Below are positions 1 through 11,933 of a stretch of DNA of 51,182 nucleotides, piece after piece. The notes under the pieces are model-generated. The model made no database searches. It was not told the origin of the DNA and saw only the letters and a list, made by a program, of their open reading frames with translations. The position numbers were made by a program, and so were the translations under genes. Every line of letters begins with the position of its first letter. Positions within the stretch are counted from its first letter, which is position 1. Source of the DNA: Thelephora terrestris (Eukaryota > Basidiomycota > Agaricomycetes > Thelephorales > Thelephoraceae); contig WIUZ02000035.1 of the NCBI GenBank assembly GCA_015956445.1, positions 1 through 51,182 of the forward strand, read 5' to 3'.

Positions 1-2950
1 GAAAAGATGGGACTTACAACCACGGAGAGGGTCGGGATGGGAGAAGGAGTGCAGCTGGCGAAGGAAGGGATGGTCGCGACTGGTGCGAGGAGGTGTACAT
101 GCCCACACTGAGTAAAGGCGCGAGTCGTGTCCTGTGGCGGGTGGATGAATACCTGAACGACAGTCGCGGGAAGGAACACATAACATACCTTCATCAAGGA
201 ATGCTCGGTTTCCCGGGTACAGGGAAGTCGGAGGGATGGTGCGTCATACAGATCTGAGGGGAAATTTAGGTCTCCCAAGACCTCTACCCCCGCGTACAGC
301 TGGCCTAGGTCGCCACATTCCGACGGATGCATACACATTTCGCTCGTGGTATTATCCCAGTATGTCGAGCATACTGAAGAAGTCGTCTACCACGCTGAGG
401 TTGCCGAGACTGGGATAATCCTTGTCGAGGCCAGGGAAACCAGCGAAGTCGAGCATTCTGTTCTGCGGCATTGCTGTAAGCTGGGTCGTCGTGAAATTGA
501 AGGGTGTGTTTGGTGCAACGAGGTCAGCGGGTGGCCTTCGAGAGTTCAAACCCTCGGGAGTTATTTATATTTGAGATGAACGAAGCGATGCGTATCGTCC
601 TTTGAATAGTCCCTGATGACCCACGCCGGGTTGCAGTTTCCAAGCGCTTAGAGGCACAAATGATATCGCCCAAGGTCCCCCACATACTAGTGTACATGCT
701 CCTTTGATGATGACAAGGCGCTTGGGCGCGGAATTCGCGGTCCCGAAGACTCATCATTGCAGGCGGAAAAGAACCCACAGGCCGTGGGCGCAGCCACACG
801 TCCCGTTCCGACCTTCAAAATGTCATGCGGGGTAGTCAAGAGCGGCTACTTCTATCCCCATCTTTGTTCTCTTTGATTCTTTCGCTTTAAAGAATTTTGA
901 AATTCTGTCGTCGCATAGCTATTGCCCGCGGCGCCTAGGCGTGTGGAATGGGACATGATTGTGTATTCCACCTCCCTCTCCATCCCGTTCAGCCTCGGCA
1001 CGGGGCATTCCGCGAAGAACAAACAGGAGAAGTGGTGCCACTCGTGCTGGAGACCAACTTGCGCAGGCGATGCATTAATCCTCCAAGAGAGTCGGAAGCG
1101 AGGGGTGGACTCGCTACAACCCTTCCGCCTCATCCAGTTTCTCGGGGCCAAAGTTCGTTGAGCACTATACCCCGATGTTGACGCAGGACCTTGATGCCTT
1201 CGATATTCAAAAGTCGCGCTAGACATCACCTACTTCAATAAGCAAGTCACTTCGGAGGAAGTTTTGTAGGTCCTCTGGAATCGGTCTCCGCTCAGAAAGA
1301 TGGACCTACACAAGGCAGGGCACTTAGGCGTGAGCGTTCTGTGGGCGGTGTGCTCGACCGGTTCAGGCTCATAATATGTACCTGAACCTGGCATCGGCAA
1401 GGAACCTTGATCGCCGGATTCTGAATTTTCCCGGATGCCGGCTGGGTGACGCGTTGGTTTCTGCCTGTATGTAGCGTACTGCACTTGCATTTCGTTGGGG
1501 GACGTATACGGTGAAAAAAACGTCCACCGTCCACAGCGCTCCCGCTTTGTGGCGGCCCACCTACAAAGGCGGTCCGAGTCTTTCTCATCGAAAGCACGAT
1601 TGTTTTTTGCTGTATTACCACCCTATTTGGAGTTTTGCACGAGTTCTTACCTGGAAAACCTCAGGGGAACGGCCCGCTGGGATATGCCCAACGATTTCGG
1701 CCCCCCGGTCACACCGAGCATCCGAGCAGCTCCAGCATAGTCTCGACGACCATTTAAAACCACCAATATTCGCCCGGTTTGAGGCTGAATATCGATATGA
1801 CTGTTGGAGGTCATAGGGCTTGTACACTGAAAGTTGAACTAAAGAGAGACCTGAGGGTGGGGAGCAGAGCGATGAACGTTTGAACGGGGCCGGTTATCGG
1901 TTAAGATCGGCCTGGAATACAGACTGGACGTTCCGCGTCTTGGCTGTATCTCGGATCAACATTAGACTTAAATGCCGAGTGCCGTTAGATGTCCGGTTCA
2001 CCCACAAGAACGCGCTCTGCAGGCAAGTATGTGCACATGTACGTCTGGAGCCGCTGCACGCGCAGATATCAACCACCTAGCACCTCGCGGGAGTTCAGTG
2101 TATAGCGATGCATGTTGTCAAGGCTGGACGCCGGACGGTCCAATCGAAGAATCACTTTATCACTCTGCGTCGATATATTTCTTGATTAGACGGCGAGCTG
2201 GGAGGAAACCAGGCGAAAGTCACCCGCAACGTAGCTCCTGGCGCCCTATGTTGCAACAAATAGCGAAGAGCCAACAGCGTGTACTAGGGCTCAAGTTTCG
2301 GCGGGTGTAGCGAGATCGGCCTTGTACAGACACGACAATCTGGACCGCCCCAACATCATGAATGTCCAGGGCACTTGACAACACGAGTAAAAATTGGATA
2401 GGAATCAGGAGACGTTGAAGCGCTCGCCGGGTTTGAACTGCACCCAGGCATCGAGTTTTAGAGATGCTTCGGGTCTTGTCTCCCAAGCATTGAAATTATC
2501 CCTCTGGAAGCCGCCGTGAGGCGGCAACACTCAGAACGGCAACAGAATGGACAACGGTTTGTTTTGAGAGAGAGAGACAGAGAGGTATCCTACTGTAATC
2601 GAGGTCGAATATTGTTTATATACTGTACTGTAATTCAACATGAACATAATGACGTCGTAATCATGGGAGCATGATTACACCCTCCAGGGAAAGATCACAC
2701 TGTCAGAGCGTCCCCCCAACAGCAGCCCCCCCCTCAAATCCTCCTCCGAATTCGCTCTGAAATTCGAGGCTGGATTCCAGCCTAACACTGTCTGCACTGC
2801 GATATTTCGGTCCGATAGTTCCTCCTATCATTTTGGGCGCTTATACATACATCACGTTTCATTCAAATTCATAACCTACAAGTCTGGCACAAGAAACGTA
2901 TAGAGGGACAAGGAGTGGTGGTGTGGGAGCGGTGTACATAAACATATTCA
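1..2950. other. No supportable gene; low-information 5' region
   Basis: I scanned both strands and found no recognisable domain and no chain of frames joined by good splice sites. The most protein-like frame is on the minus strand, 549 to 352. It ends in a hydrophobic/acidic stretch with the motif DFAGFPGLDKDYPSLGNL and could be a last exon of something unrecognised, but its 5' continuation is not clear. The rest is short, mutually overlapping frames of the kind random sequence gives. The segment may be decayed intergenic or old mobile-element DNA. The right end (after 2500) is simple and intergenic in character. Confidence 0.5.
2753..2786 (+). repeat. Partial copy of a short dispersed element
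   Basis: This stretch shares the core palindrome AGGCTGGATTCCAGCCT and flanking bases with the roughly 90-bp insertion at 50602-50691, in the same orientation. Only one end of the longer element is recognisable here. The palindrome arms are 8 bp around a single central base. It looks like a decayed copy of a small non-coding mobile repeat. Confidence 0.5.
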
Positions 2951-3187
2951 GCGGAGGAAGAAAACACCTTGGAAGCAATGTATGGAAGACGTGACAAAAT
3001 CATGGATAGGGGGGGATGGAGCAGCAACAACGAAGAGAATCACCTGGGGAATGAATGCGGTGGATGGGTCACGATCGACGTTTGCCCACCCACATAACCG
3101 AGTACCGTGAGAGGGTAACAAAGGCGGGAGAATGGGCGAATGGGCAGAAAACACGAGTAGGGATGACGGGGGGGCCGCGCAGAGACT

Positions 3188-5630
3188 TTAATGAGCTTGC
3201 ACCGGACCTGCCCGTCTTTCTGCAATAGCCCGCTGGTGCTTCAACCATTCCTCGCTCTTGAACACCTTCTTGTGCATCTTCAAGGCCCTTTCCTTCGCCC
3301 GTGCGCCCCTCGTACTCTTCCCGCTCTTCTTAACTTCTCCTTGCTCCGTCTCACGGGTAACAGCAGCAGCGGCCTCGAGACCGGACCTTACCATCCCAAA
3401 GAATCGCTCTCCAACCTCCACGATAGTCTTGGCGTTCTTCTTGGCCTGTCTATTCCCTCTTGTCAGCTTCTTCTTCAGCTTCTTCATAGCGTTCTTGGGG
3501 TCCTCGAAGAAGTTTATGCCCTGAGACTTGATCTCTCTTACGAATTGGTCAAGAAAGGCGATAATCTCCGAGACTTCGCGGTTGAACGAGGCTGCGAGAG
3601 CACGAATAAAGTCCATGTCGAGGGCTTGTGAGACAGAGGTGACAGAGGAGGCGAGTTGGAGCGAGAGGTCGTGTAAGACGTCTTCAACCGTTTCACGACC
3701 TTTGCCCTTTTCGGAGTTCTCAGAGGACTTCACATGGTGTTTAATGTCTGGCTTGGGGGTCGGAGTGGCGGAAGAAGGAGCAAGAGCTGATGGTTCGGAA
3801 TCATGGCTAATGACCAGGGCATTGTTGGTCGGTCGGCTGATGACATCTTGATTGAGATTCTTGTTACGGTGTTCGGCAGAAGGGGTACTCGAGCTTGGAC
3901 TACTCGCACTGTCGGGCGTTGACGGCTGTGGAGCCTGTAGGGGTGGAGAGTCGACAACGGATAGTGAGCCGGGAGGGTTGAAGATGGTAAGGCCGAGGTT
4001 GCTACTGATTGCCGGTAGGATCGAAGAGCTAACAGTAGAGGTCGGGACTGCGATAGAAATAGCAGGCTGACTATTTCCATCGTCGCTTGCTGCCCACGAT
4101 CCGGGGTTTCCGGCATTCGGTGGGAGAGTGAGGATAGCGGTTGAGGCAGGAACAAGGGCGACAGGGATGTCTGTCCTGCCCGTCGCGATGTACCCAACCA
4201 GGGCGCACATCAATCCGAAACTATCGAAAGTTAGCAAAGTGATCGATAAAAACGTAATACACCAACGTACAAGATGTGCATGACGAGAGGCTCGGAGAAA
4301 TATGTTCTGGCGATGAAACGACCCCAGCGACCACTATGTTCCACACAGAGAGTTGTGTGGTCCTTGACGGGTTCGAGAGGCGGTATGAGCTTCTTGAAAG
4401 CCGCAGAAACCATCCTGGGGTCATACTCCATCACTGTTTCAGTCTCGACAACAGGGCTTGCCGGGAGGTTGAAGAGCAGTTTATCATGTGAAACACCTAA
4501 ATCCTTCCAGTTAGACTCTGCAGAGCTTCTCACACTGTCAATGCCTCCTGGAGTGTCCTTCGTGTACGAAGTGGATGCGACCAAGGGCAAGTAATAAGTG
4601 TGATCCGGTACGACGGAGAATGCTCGTTGCGGGAAGAATATGATACCTAGAGATGGTTTGTCGTAGGATAATCCAGAGATCGACTGTAAAGAAACTAAGT
4701 TGAGCCATTCGAATGGAGGATAAAACGGGCATACACGGAAATCAAGTGATTGAGTCTTGTCGATGATCGTAACAACACGGGGCGGGATTCCACGAAACTG
4801 GTTGGGGGACCTCAGCTCACGAATGGCTAGAATCTGAGAACACGGTGGGTGGACTTGAATAGTGTCGACCAGTTCAAGTCCGGAACCAGATGAGTGACTG
4901 CGCAATAATCTGTCGACGAGGTCTAGCTTGTCTCCGATTGAGAATCCATAAAGAACGATGAATAGGTCGGTCGCGGTTAGAATTGCGGATGGAATTGAGT
5001 CGCGTGGGGAGAGCTCCTGCGTGGATGACACGCATAAATCGGTGATCGATTCTGACTCAGGTGCAGCCTCCGCAGGCACCTGGTCTTCGTGGGAGTTGCG
5101 CCGCGAACGGGAACGACGGGTGGCCGATGCGTCAAGCTCTTCGTATGACCTACGTATATCATCGGTTGTACTCGCGATGGGGTCTGGGAACGACAATCTG
5201 ATGTCTTTCGAGGGTCGGGATGAACTCATGGAGGACCGCCCGAATGATCCAGAGCGTGAGCTACTCAGCGTGCTAACCATGCTTTGATCTAGGGCTTCCT
5301 TGACCCTCTGATCTTCCGGGTTGTCTGTCTTCACGGGTGCTGCTTCTTGATCGAGGTCGCTGTCACTGTCGGAGGGGGAGACAAAGGGGTGGTCGAGTGG
5401 CTCTTCATCGTCGGTTGGAGGTTGACCAATCCAAGGACCGGTAGCGTCGCTGTCCCTGAAGCTGAAATTACTACCGGAGAGTTGTGGCGAAAGAGAAGCA
5501 GCGTACGAGTGTTGTAGTCGGTGAACTGATTCTCGTCCTCGGATTGTTCGCTGAAGTCTGTGTCTAGGAGAGACTCTGAGCTGGATATACATTCATATTC
5601 TGAGTCAAGGGCATTGTCAGAGATATCCAT
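3188..5630 (-). CDS. Uncharacterised single-pass membrane protein
   Basis: I do not recognise a named family. The main body is one long frame (exon 4271 to about 5592) joined through a clean 50-nt intron (4270-4221, GTACGT donor, GCTAAC branch, GATAG acceptor) to a second exon ending at the stop at 3188-3190. Splicing makes one continuous frame across the junction (ILF then FGLMCALVGYI). The protein is about 780-800 residues. It starts very acidic (from the ATG at 5628-5630: MDISDNALDSEYECISSSES), has a Ser/Asp-rich disordered third, a folded middle section, one strong transmembrane helix at the intron junction (VMHILFFGLMCALVGYI), a Pro/Ser-rich linker and a Lys-rich C-terminus (KKLKKKLTRGNRQAKKNAK). 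The start is uncertain: the acidic 5630 frame and the 5592 frame differ, and the connecting splice is not resolved. It is divergent from the F-box gene at 5841. Confidence 0.7.
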
Positions 5631-5704
5631 GTAGGGCCCAGTAGATGCACAGATAGATAAGTAGATGGGAGGACAGTGGAAGGAACTAGTTACTTGACCG
5701 CATC

Positions 5705-5782
5705 ATCCCTTTATATGGTAGCCCCGGCCACTAGGCGCCCCTCTTGATCAGATCGGACCGGGGTCGGAAGTCACGTGAGGTC
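5705..5782. promoter_or_regulatory. Divergent intergenic promoter with TATA-like site and E-box palindrome
   Basis: The 210-bp gap between the minus-strand membrane protein and the plus-strand F-box gene holds a TATA-like CTTTATATGG near 5709-5718 and a perfect TCACGTGA palindrome at 5771-5778. CACGTG is the classical bHLH E-box. A shared or back-to-back promoter is expected from the head-to-head layout. Binding itself is not shown by the sequence. Confidence 0.4.
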
Positions 5783-5840
5783 ACTCCATTTCCGTCCTGG
5801 ACTCCTTACCAGGTTCCCTGAAACAAGCCAAAGGCCCAAG

Positions 5841-7472
5841 ATGACCAGCATCTTCGAATCAGCACCTGAGACGTCTTGCTGGAGGTCTTTCTCCGCTGCA
5901 ATGTTCTTGACATTCTTTCTTTGAAACAGGTGGGTCATCATCCGACTACGTGACTACACGTGGGCTCACTCCTTGCTGCCACGCAGACATGTCGCATGTT
6001 GTACGCTCTTGGATCAAGTGATTATCTTTGGCATAGGATTGTGCCCACAATCAGAATCCCTCTCGAAATCCCTGCTGACGTGGACTCGAATTCTCTTTCT
6101 GGCGCCGAACTTCAAAGGATCGTTATCAAAGCGATCAGGCTAGAGCATAACTGGAGGAAACCGACTTCTCGCATCACACGAATGACTCCCGTATTACAAG
6201 AACCGGGTGGTGTTCCCATTGATGAGATGCGCTTGTTGCCTGGAGCGCGCTGGTTGGTTACAGCACAGCGCAATCGACCATTATGGCGTCTCAGCACGAC
6301 CATCTCTCTCTGGTGTCTTGAAGATGTAGATGCCATATACCGATCCGCACAGATGGAAATCACCGGGACATACAGAGATCTTGCCATCGTCTCCCATCCT
6401 GATTGTTCCTGGGTTTCACTTGCCATTGGCATGTGTATAGGCGACCACGAGTGAGTCAGAATAGTTTGAATGGTACTCACCCACGCTGATCCACGTTGTA
6501 AGAGTGATCCAAGTACACAAACTTCCTATGCTTGGCCGCCTTGACTTTACACATGTCCCGCAGTCGCCGATCAAGAGCATACCACGACCGCGCGATCTAC
6601 CGGGCGTAATCCACGAGGTTTCAATCCACGGAGACATTGTGGCAGCCAGTTTCGTTGTAGCAGATGATGCGCTCAACCACCACCATCAACTCCTACTCAT
6701 CAACTACGCTACAGGTGTCCAGCAGATGGTTGATCCAAAGTTTGTCGAAGTACGTTAATTTCGATGCTCCGCAACGACTCCATCTGACTGGGACTCTATG
6801 AAAGCGGTTTACTAACTTTAGCATTCGGTTGGCACATGGCCAGATTATTTTGGTCGGCATCTTGAATCAGAGCTTTGCCATGCGGATATACGGCCTTCCT
6901 GATACAATATTTCCTGGGAATACAACATGCCCGGAGTCGCAAGGCGAAGGGTTGGGCCCGATCGCGTTTAGTTTCAACGTCATCCCTACTCCTAGTCTTT
7001 CTCTCCCCGATTTTGCGATTTCAGATAGCATCAACATACCCCGGTTTGGTCGATGCTCTCGACTCTCAATGGTTTCATTCGATGTACGCGGATCCCATAT
7101 CGGAGGTGGGAATCTCGTCCATTTCTGCACGGAGAACTTGAATGGTGGCGGCCAGCCCCCGAGTCAGCCACAGGTGATTGAGCCTCGAAAATTCGTGGTT
7201 CCAGGATCAACTTCGATCGAATTCGTTAAGATTGGGACGCGAGGGCATCGTGCGGTGTGGTTGGAGCATGACTGGGAATCCCAGCGGTTCCGGCTGATGA
7301 AGTTGTCTGCGCCTGTCGGTCATGGTAAGCCAGCAGTGGTGTGCTTTTGCCCCCCGATCCGGAGTTGCCGTTCTCCCCACGGGAATGCCAGTCGCTGGCA
7401 TTTGACGAAGTTACTGGTAGGGTTTGTCTCGGACTTTACACAGGTAGCCTATATATTCTAGATTTTGTATGA
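5841..7472 (+). pseudogene. F-box protein, probably frame-damaged
   Basis: The N-terminus has an F-box: DVLLEVFLRCNVLDILSLK, then across a 57-nt intron (5930-5986) TCRMLYALGSSDYLWHRI. A second good intron (6451-6502) joins GDHE to VIQVHKLPMLGRL. The C-terminal part looks like the beta-rich domain of basidiomycete F-box proteins and ends LGLYTGSLYILDFV before the stop at 7470-7472. F-box proteins are substrate adaptors of SCF ubiquitin ligases. Several junctions do not hold frame. No in-frame ATG precedes DVLLEV (the ATG at 5841 is one base out). The third intron from 6750 works only if the acceptor is about 6845, not the better TAG at 6821. Near 7325-7335 the frame must change to read SSGVLLPPDPELPFSPRE. 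It is either a decaying gene or an assembly with single-base errors. Confidence 0.6.
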
Positions 7473-7858
7473 TCTCGACTTTTCCTTACCTTACCCATCA
7501 AGCACAATGCCACCCAGCAGTTCTCACGACCGCGCTTAACGCCACTTACTCAGCTAAACTTGGTATACGCCGTAGTCATTTTTCAATAGTATTCCTCCTA
7601 GACTCGATGTTATGTATCTCAATTAGAAAATGCTGTTGTTTCCCGACGCTTAAGCTTACACTTGCACCGTGACCCCTTGTGCGGCTGAGTCAAGATCACT
7701 CACCACTGGGGCACGCGATCGATCTTCTCAATTCTATCCACAACTTCAAAAATCTTTGACCCATCCGCCAGTTGTGTATTAAACGACCTGCTAACCGGTG
7801 AAACGGGGATATACATCGCTTCTAACGTGCCATTGGTCAACTTTGCCTCGTACACCCT
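7473..7858. other. Intergenic, upstream of exportin-T
   Basis: No gene is seen in this 386-bp gap. It would contain the 3' end of the F-box gene and the promoter of the exportin-T gene. I see no clear TATA box. Confidence 0.5.
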
Positions 7859-10800
7859 ATGGATCCAGAACTTGATCAGATAACCCAGGCCATTCTAATC
7901 GCATCGGATCCTTCCCAGACTTCCTTGCATTCCCAGGCCCTCGAATACCTCTCTTCCATCCAACAAAATGCCCAGATGACCTGGCGGTGGGTCTTGGCTC
8001 TCTTCGTCGAACCGGGTGCCGAAGGAAGCGAACGCAAATATCCCCCACAAGCTAGATTCTTCGCTCTCAGAGTCCTCGACGATTTCTTGGATAACAGGTT
8101 GGTTCAGTCAGCTGTCCATGGTTTTTTGTTAAATTTTTGACGATAGATAGGTTCGATTCTCTAGAGCCTGAGGCTTTCAAGATCATCCAAGAATCTCTCG
8201 TGAAATACATTCAATCAGAGTATATTTATGGGCCAGCTGAAGCTACTTCACCATGTGCGTCGTATCTACAGCCTTCCCTCCTCCGGTACTGACAAGGGTT
8301 ATCCAGTTTTGAGAAACAAATTCTCGCATACACTGTCACTATTCTTCCTCCGAACCTATGTAGAACAATGGCCAACGTTCTTCGCCGATTTCTTCACCCT
8401 TATCAGCCGACCGGGATCCTCCTCATCCTCCACTTTTAACCCCCATGTCTCGCTCTTGTTGTTCCACCTAATTTTGGAGATTTCCGGAGAAGTTGCTGAC
8501 CAAATGCTCAAAGCCGCGCGAATACACAATCCAACTCGGCATGCAAGGGACGGACGTGTGCGTGATGCTGTACGAGAACGAGATGCTGCTAGGATCAACG
8601 AAGCAGTTTTGACCATCATCGCTGCGAATGTGGAGAAGTTGAGCAAGCTCAGATCGGATTCCGACTCGGGAAAATCACGAAAAGAGCTTGAACAGGCGGA
8701 AGAAGTGGTAGATTGGGGCATTCGGACATTTGGATCGTATGTCGGGTGGGTAGACATCAACCTCACGGTCACGCCCACAACAGTCCCGTTGCTCTTCACT
8801 TTGATCTCTGACGCCGCTCTCCCCATCCGACTCGCAACTTGCGTTTCTCTATCCCGAATCGTCTCAAAGGGTCTCAAGGAATCAGGAGACAAGTTACAGC
8901 TAATCAAGGTCCTCTCATTGGCGGATGTTTTGGCGAATTTGGAGGGGCGGACAAGGAAGGAACAGGTCGCTCGCGGAGAGGACACGGATGAGGGAGAGGA
9001 GTCTTACCGCGAGGCACTTGGGAAGCTACTCAATGTTCTGGGTCTGGAATTGTGCAAGCTTTCGGAGGTACGTGTCACTTCTAGAATCGTTGCCTTGGAG
9101 GCATCTCACCAAATCTCTCTAAGGACGCCCACGACGAGGTTCGGACGGAAGCCACGCGTCTAACCGACCAAACCCTCCCAGTGATGTTACGATTCTTGGC
9201 TGACACGTACGATGATACGTCATCTACCGTGTTCCCATTCCTGTCGACGGTGCTCCTTGCCGTAAGTTCCCGGTCCCTAAACTTGTGAATCACCCATTGA
9301 AAAGCCATAGCACAAAAAAGCCAGGAAAGCGTCGGCAGAACCAATTTCTGACGCAACGCGAGCGTTCCTTACCCCTTTGCTGGAGGTTTTGTTGGAGAAA
9401 TTACGCTGGGACGACGAAGAGGATCCGGCCGATCTGGATGAGGACGATAGGGCCGCATTTGAAGTCTTACGAAAGGTATCTCCCAGAGGTTTTTTTTAGA
9501 AGATGCATAATCATTGACCCGTTTTTGAAGGATCTACGCACTTTTATGGACTCGGTATTGGTCATCGATCCTTCGCTAGTCACGGGTGCGGTTCAAACGC
9601 TCGCCATGAACACCTTGAATGCTTATCAAAATGGAGCTGCCGTAAAATGGAAAGACGCTGAACTCGCGGTGTACTTGGTTTACATCTTCGGCGAAATCAA
9701 TAAATGTGAGCCCACTCCTACATGCATGGAATCTCTGCTGATCGTCTCTCGTCAGCTGGTGGCGGTAAGGGGAGGGCAGCGTTCTGCGAGACACCAGCGG
9801 TGATCGACAAGGACAAGAGGAAACTCACGGATTACTCGGAGTTTGCTCTCACCGCCCATGGGCAAATGTTGTATACCCTTGTTCATTCCGGCATCTCAGC
9901 ATATCCGCACCACACTGTCACTCTCCAGTTCTTCGAAACGACCACACGGTATACCGACTTTTTCAAGGTCCGCAAGGAATGCATCATGCCTACCCTGCAC
10001 GCAATGATCGACCAAAGGTTCGTGGTCACACTGTCCCGGCTTCCGCATGATAGCTAAAATCACCTCAATAGGGGCCTGCATAATCAAGATTCTAGCGTCA
10101 GAGCACGAGTGTTCTACCTCTTCCACAGGTTCATCAAGGAACTGCGGAACGAGATCTCACAAGATCTTGCTGCCTCCCTCTTAGAGAACATCAGAGACCT
10201 CCTCTCTATCCAAGTAGACCTACCAGAGCTCGAAAGCCCAGAAATTCAGGACCTCCTCACGGAAGCGATAAAGAACCCCGGAATCTTCGACTCCCAGATC
10301 TATCTCTTCGAAACTGCGGGTATCCTCAACTCGTTGTTCTTCAAGGATCCGACTCGGTCAGAAACCCTTTTGAGGTCGATCGTGAAACCGCTTATGGGAG
10401 AGTTGCCCAGCCTCTTGCAAGTGGCGAAGGTTTCGAACGATGTCATGGCGGTCCTGAAAATTCATCATACCATTATGGCGCTTGGGAACGTTGCGAAAGG
10501 ATTCCCCGAAATTCCTTCCCCATTGCCGGAGGGGTATATCATTCCACCAATAGAAGTATTTCGCGAGATTGGGCAGGCGATTTTAGTGTGCTTGGAGCAA
10601 CTCAATGTTGTGAAGGGAGTTCGAGATGCTGTGCGTTTCGTTGATTTTCGCTCTCGTTTCTGACGCTGAAAAGCTCAACCTACTGCAGACCCGGTTCGCA
10701 TTTGCGAGGATTGTCGCTCCGACCGGCAGTAGTATCACGGATCTGATCCCTCCGTTGATGGTGAATCTCTTGGCGCACTCGGAACCTTCGGAACTCGCGG

Positions 10801-11650
10801 ATTTCATGAACTTTATCGGGTTGCTCGTGCACCGCCTAAAGGTCAGCGAGTGTAGACTAAGCGAGATTATGCTGACCCCCCTGAATTCAGGACGCCATGT
10901 TCCAAGTCCTGGACGAGCTTGTATCGCCGTTAACCACCCACATTTCTCAACTACTGGCACAGCCTGCGAGCGGGACAGATGATGCGCTGACCCACGGAGA
11001 ATCAAAGAAGGGATTCTTGATCCTGCTGAGCAGCATCATGACTGCGAAGTTGCAAGGAGTGTTTTTGTCAGAACGTGCGTGTCTAAATCGCTCTCGCCGA
11101 CTGATCAGCTGCTCATCCTCCGCTCGTGATCGTAGGTAACAAGGGCCAGCTAGAGGGCTTACTGGAAATGATGGAACGGGTGGTCATAGATCTCACAGAT
11201 CCGGCGGGTCAGCGTTCAGCGCTCCAATTCCTTGCGCGTTGCGTCAACGTTTGGGCGGTGCCGTCACCTGATGGTGCACCCCAGCCACTGCCTGGCTTCG
11301 AACGATTCATATACGAGAGGCTCATCCCCGCTACCTTCCGTGTGCTCTCCTTACCAGAGTTCAACACCAAGGACGGGCAAGTGATGCTAGTGAGGGGCTT
11401 CTCTAGAGATTCCGATTCTCTGATGCTGACGATTCGTAAGGTCTCACATGAGATCGCTTCCTTTTACCAAACAGTCGCCAAGGCTAGGGGTCAAGAAACC
11501 TTGGACTTCTTCGTTTCTGCCTTCTTGCCCTCTCAGGGCTGGCCACAAGAGATGGCCCTCGATTTCGTCACGAAATTACGAGACTTAGACAGCAAGGCAT
11601 TCAAAAAGTATCTCACGGATATTGTTCGCGCTGCCCACGGAGGGTCATAA
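7859..11650 (+). CDS. LOS1: Exportin-T, tRNA nuclear export receptor (Los1/XPOT type)
   Basis: The product is the karyopherin-beta that carries mature tRNA out of the nucleus with Ran-GTP. I assembled 11 exons: 7859-8097, 8151-8254, 8307-9067, 9124-9261, 9311-9475, 9531-9705, 9756-10017, 10072-10630, 10689-10841, 10891-11074 and 11136-11650. All junctions are GT...AG and keep phase. The total is 3255 nt, or 1084 residues, close to yeast Los1 and somewhat longer than animal XPOT. The start MDPELDQITQAIL is the first ATG. Exon 1 holds ALRVLDDFL and exons 2-3 hold the exportin-1-like region (NKFSHTLSLFFLRTYVEQWP). The rest is alpha-helical HEAT-type repeats. The acidic stretch DDEEDPADLDEDD lies in exon 5 (from 9311). 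I see no frame damage. Cullin-3 follows 283 bp downstream on the same strand. Confidence 0.9.
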
Positions 11651-11933
11651 TACATGATAGATGCGGTTTTCTTTTCTGGTTCTCGACTCCGTCGTTGATA
11701 TGGATTCCCTCTAATTTACCTCGCGTTTACCTCTCGCGTGAACCTAGTTCCATACCGTAATGCTTCGCTGTATCCGCTGCCTTCCGCATAGCATCTTCGA
11801 CGTTGACGTGCACGGAGATTTCGCCGTAATGTGGGATTTGTTGGACAGACGCCCATCCCGGACCAAACGCCAGGCTTGGCCACACAGATCTCATGTGCGA
11901 TCACCTTCCCAACGCGCACATCCACCCTCAACC

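Noticed and set aside
8356-8985. Long minus-strand frame (209 codons) opposite exportin-T
   Set aside because: It is a shadow of the third exon of exportin-T, which has clear homology and splicing.
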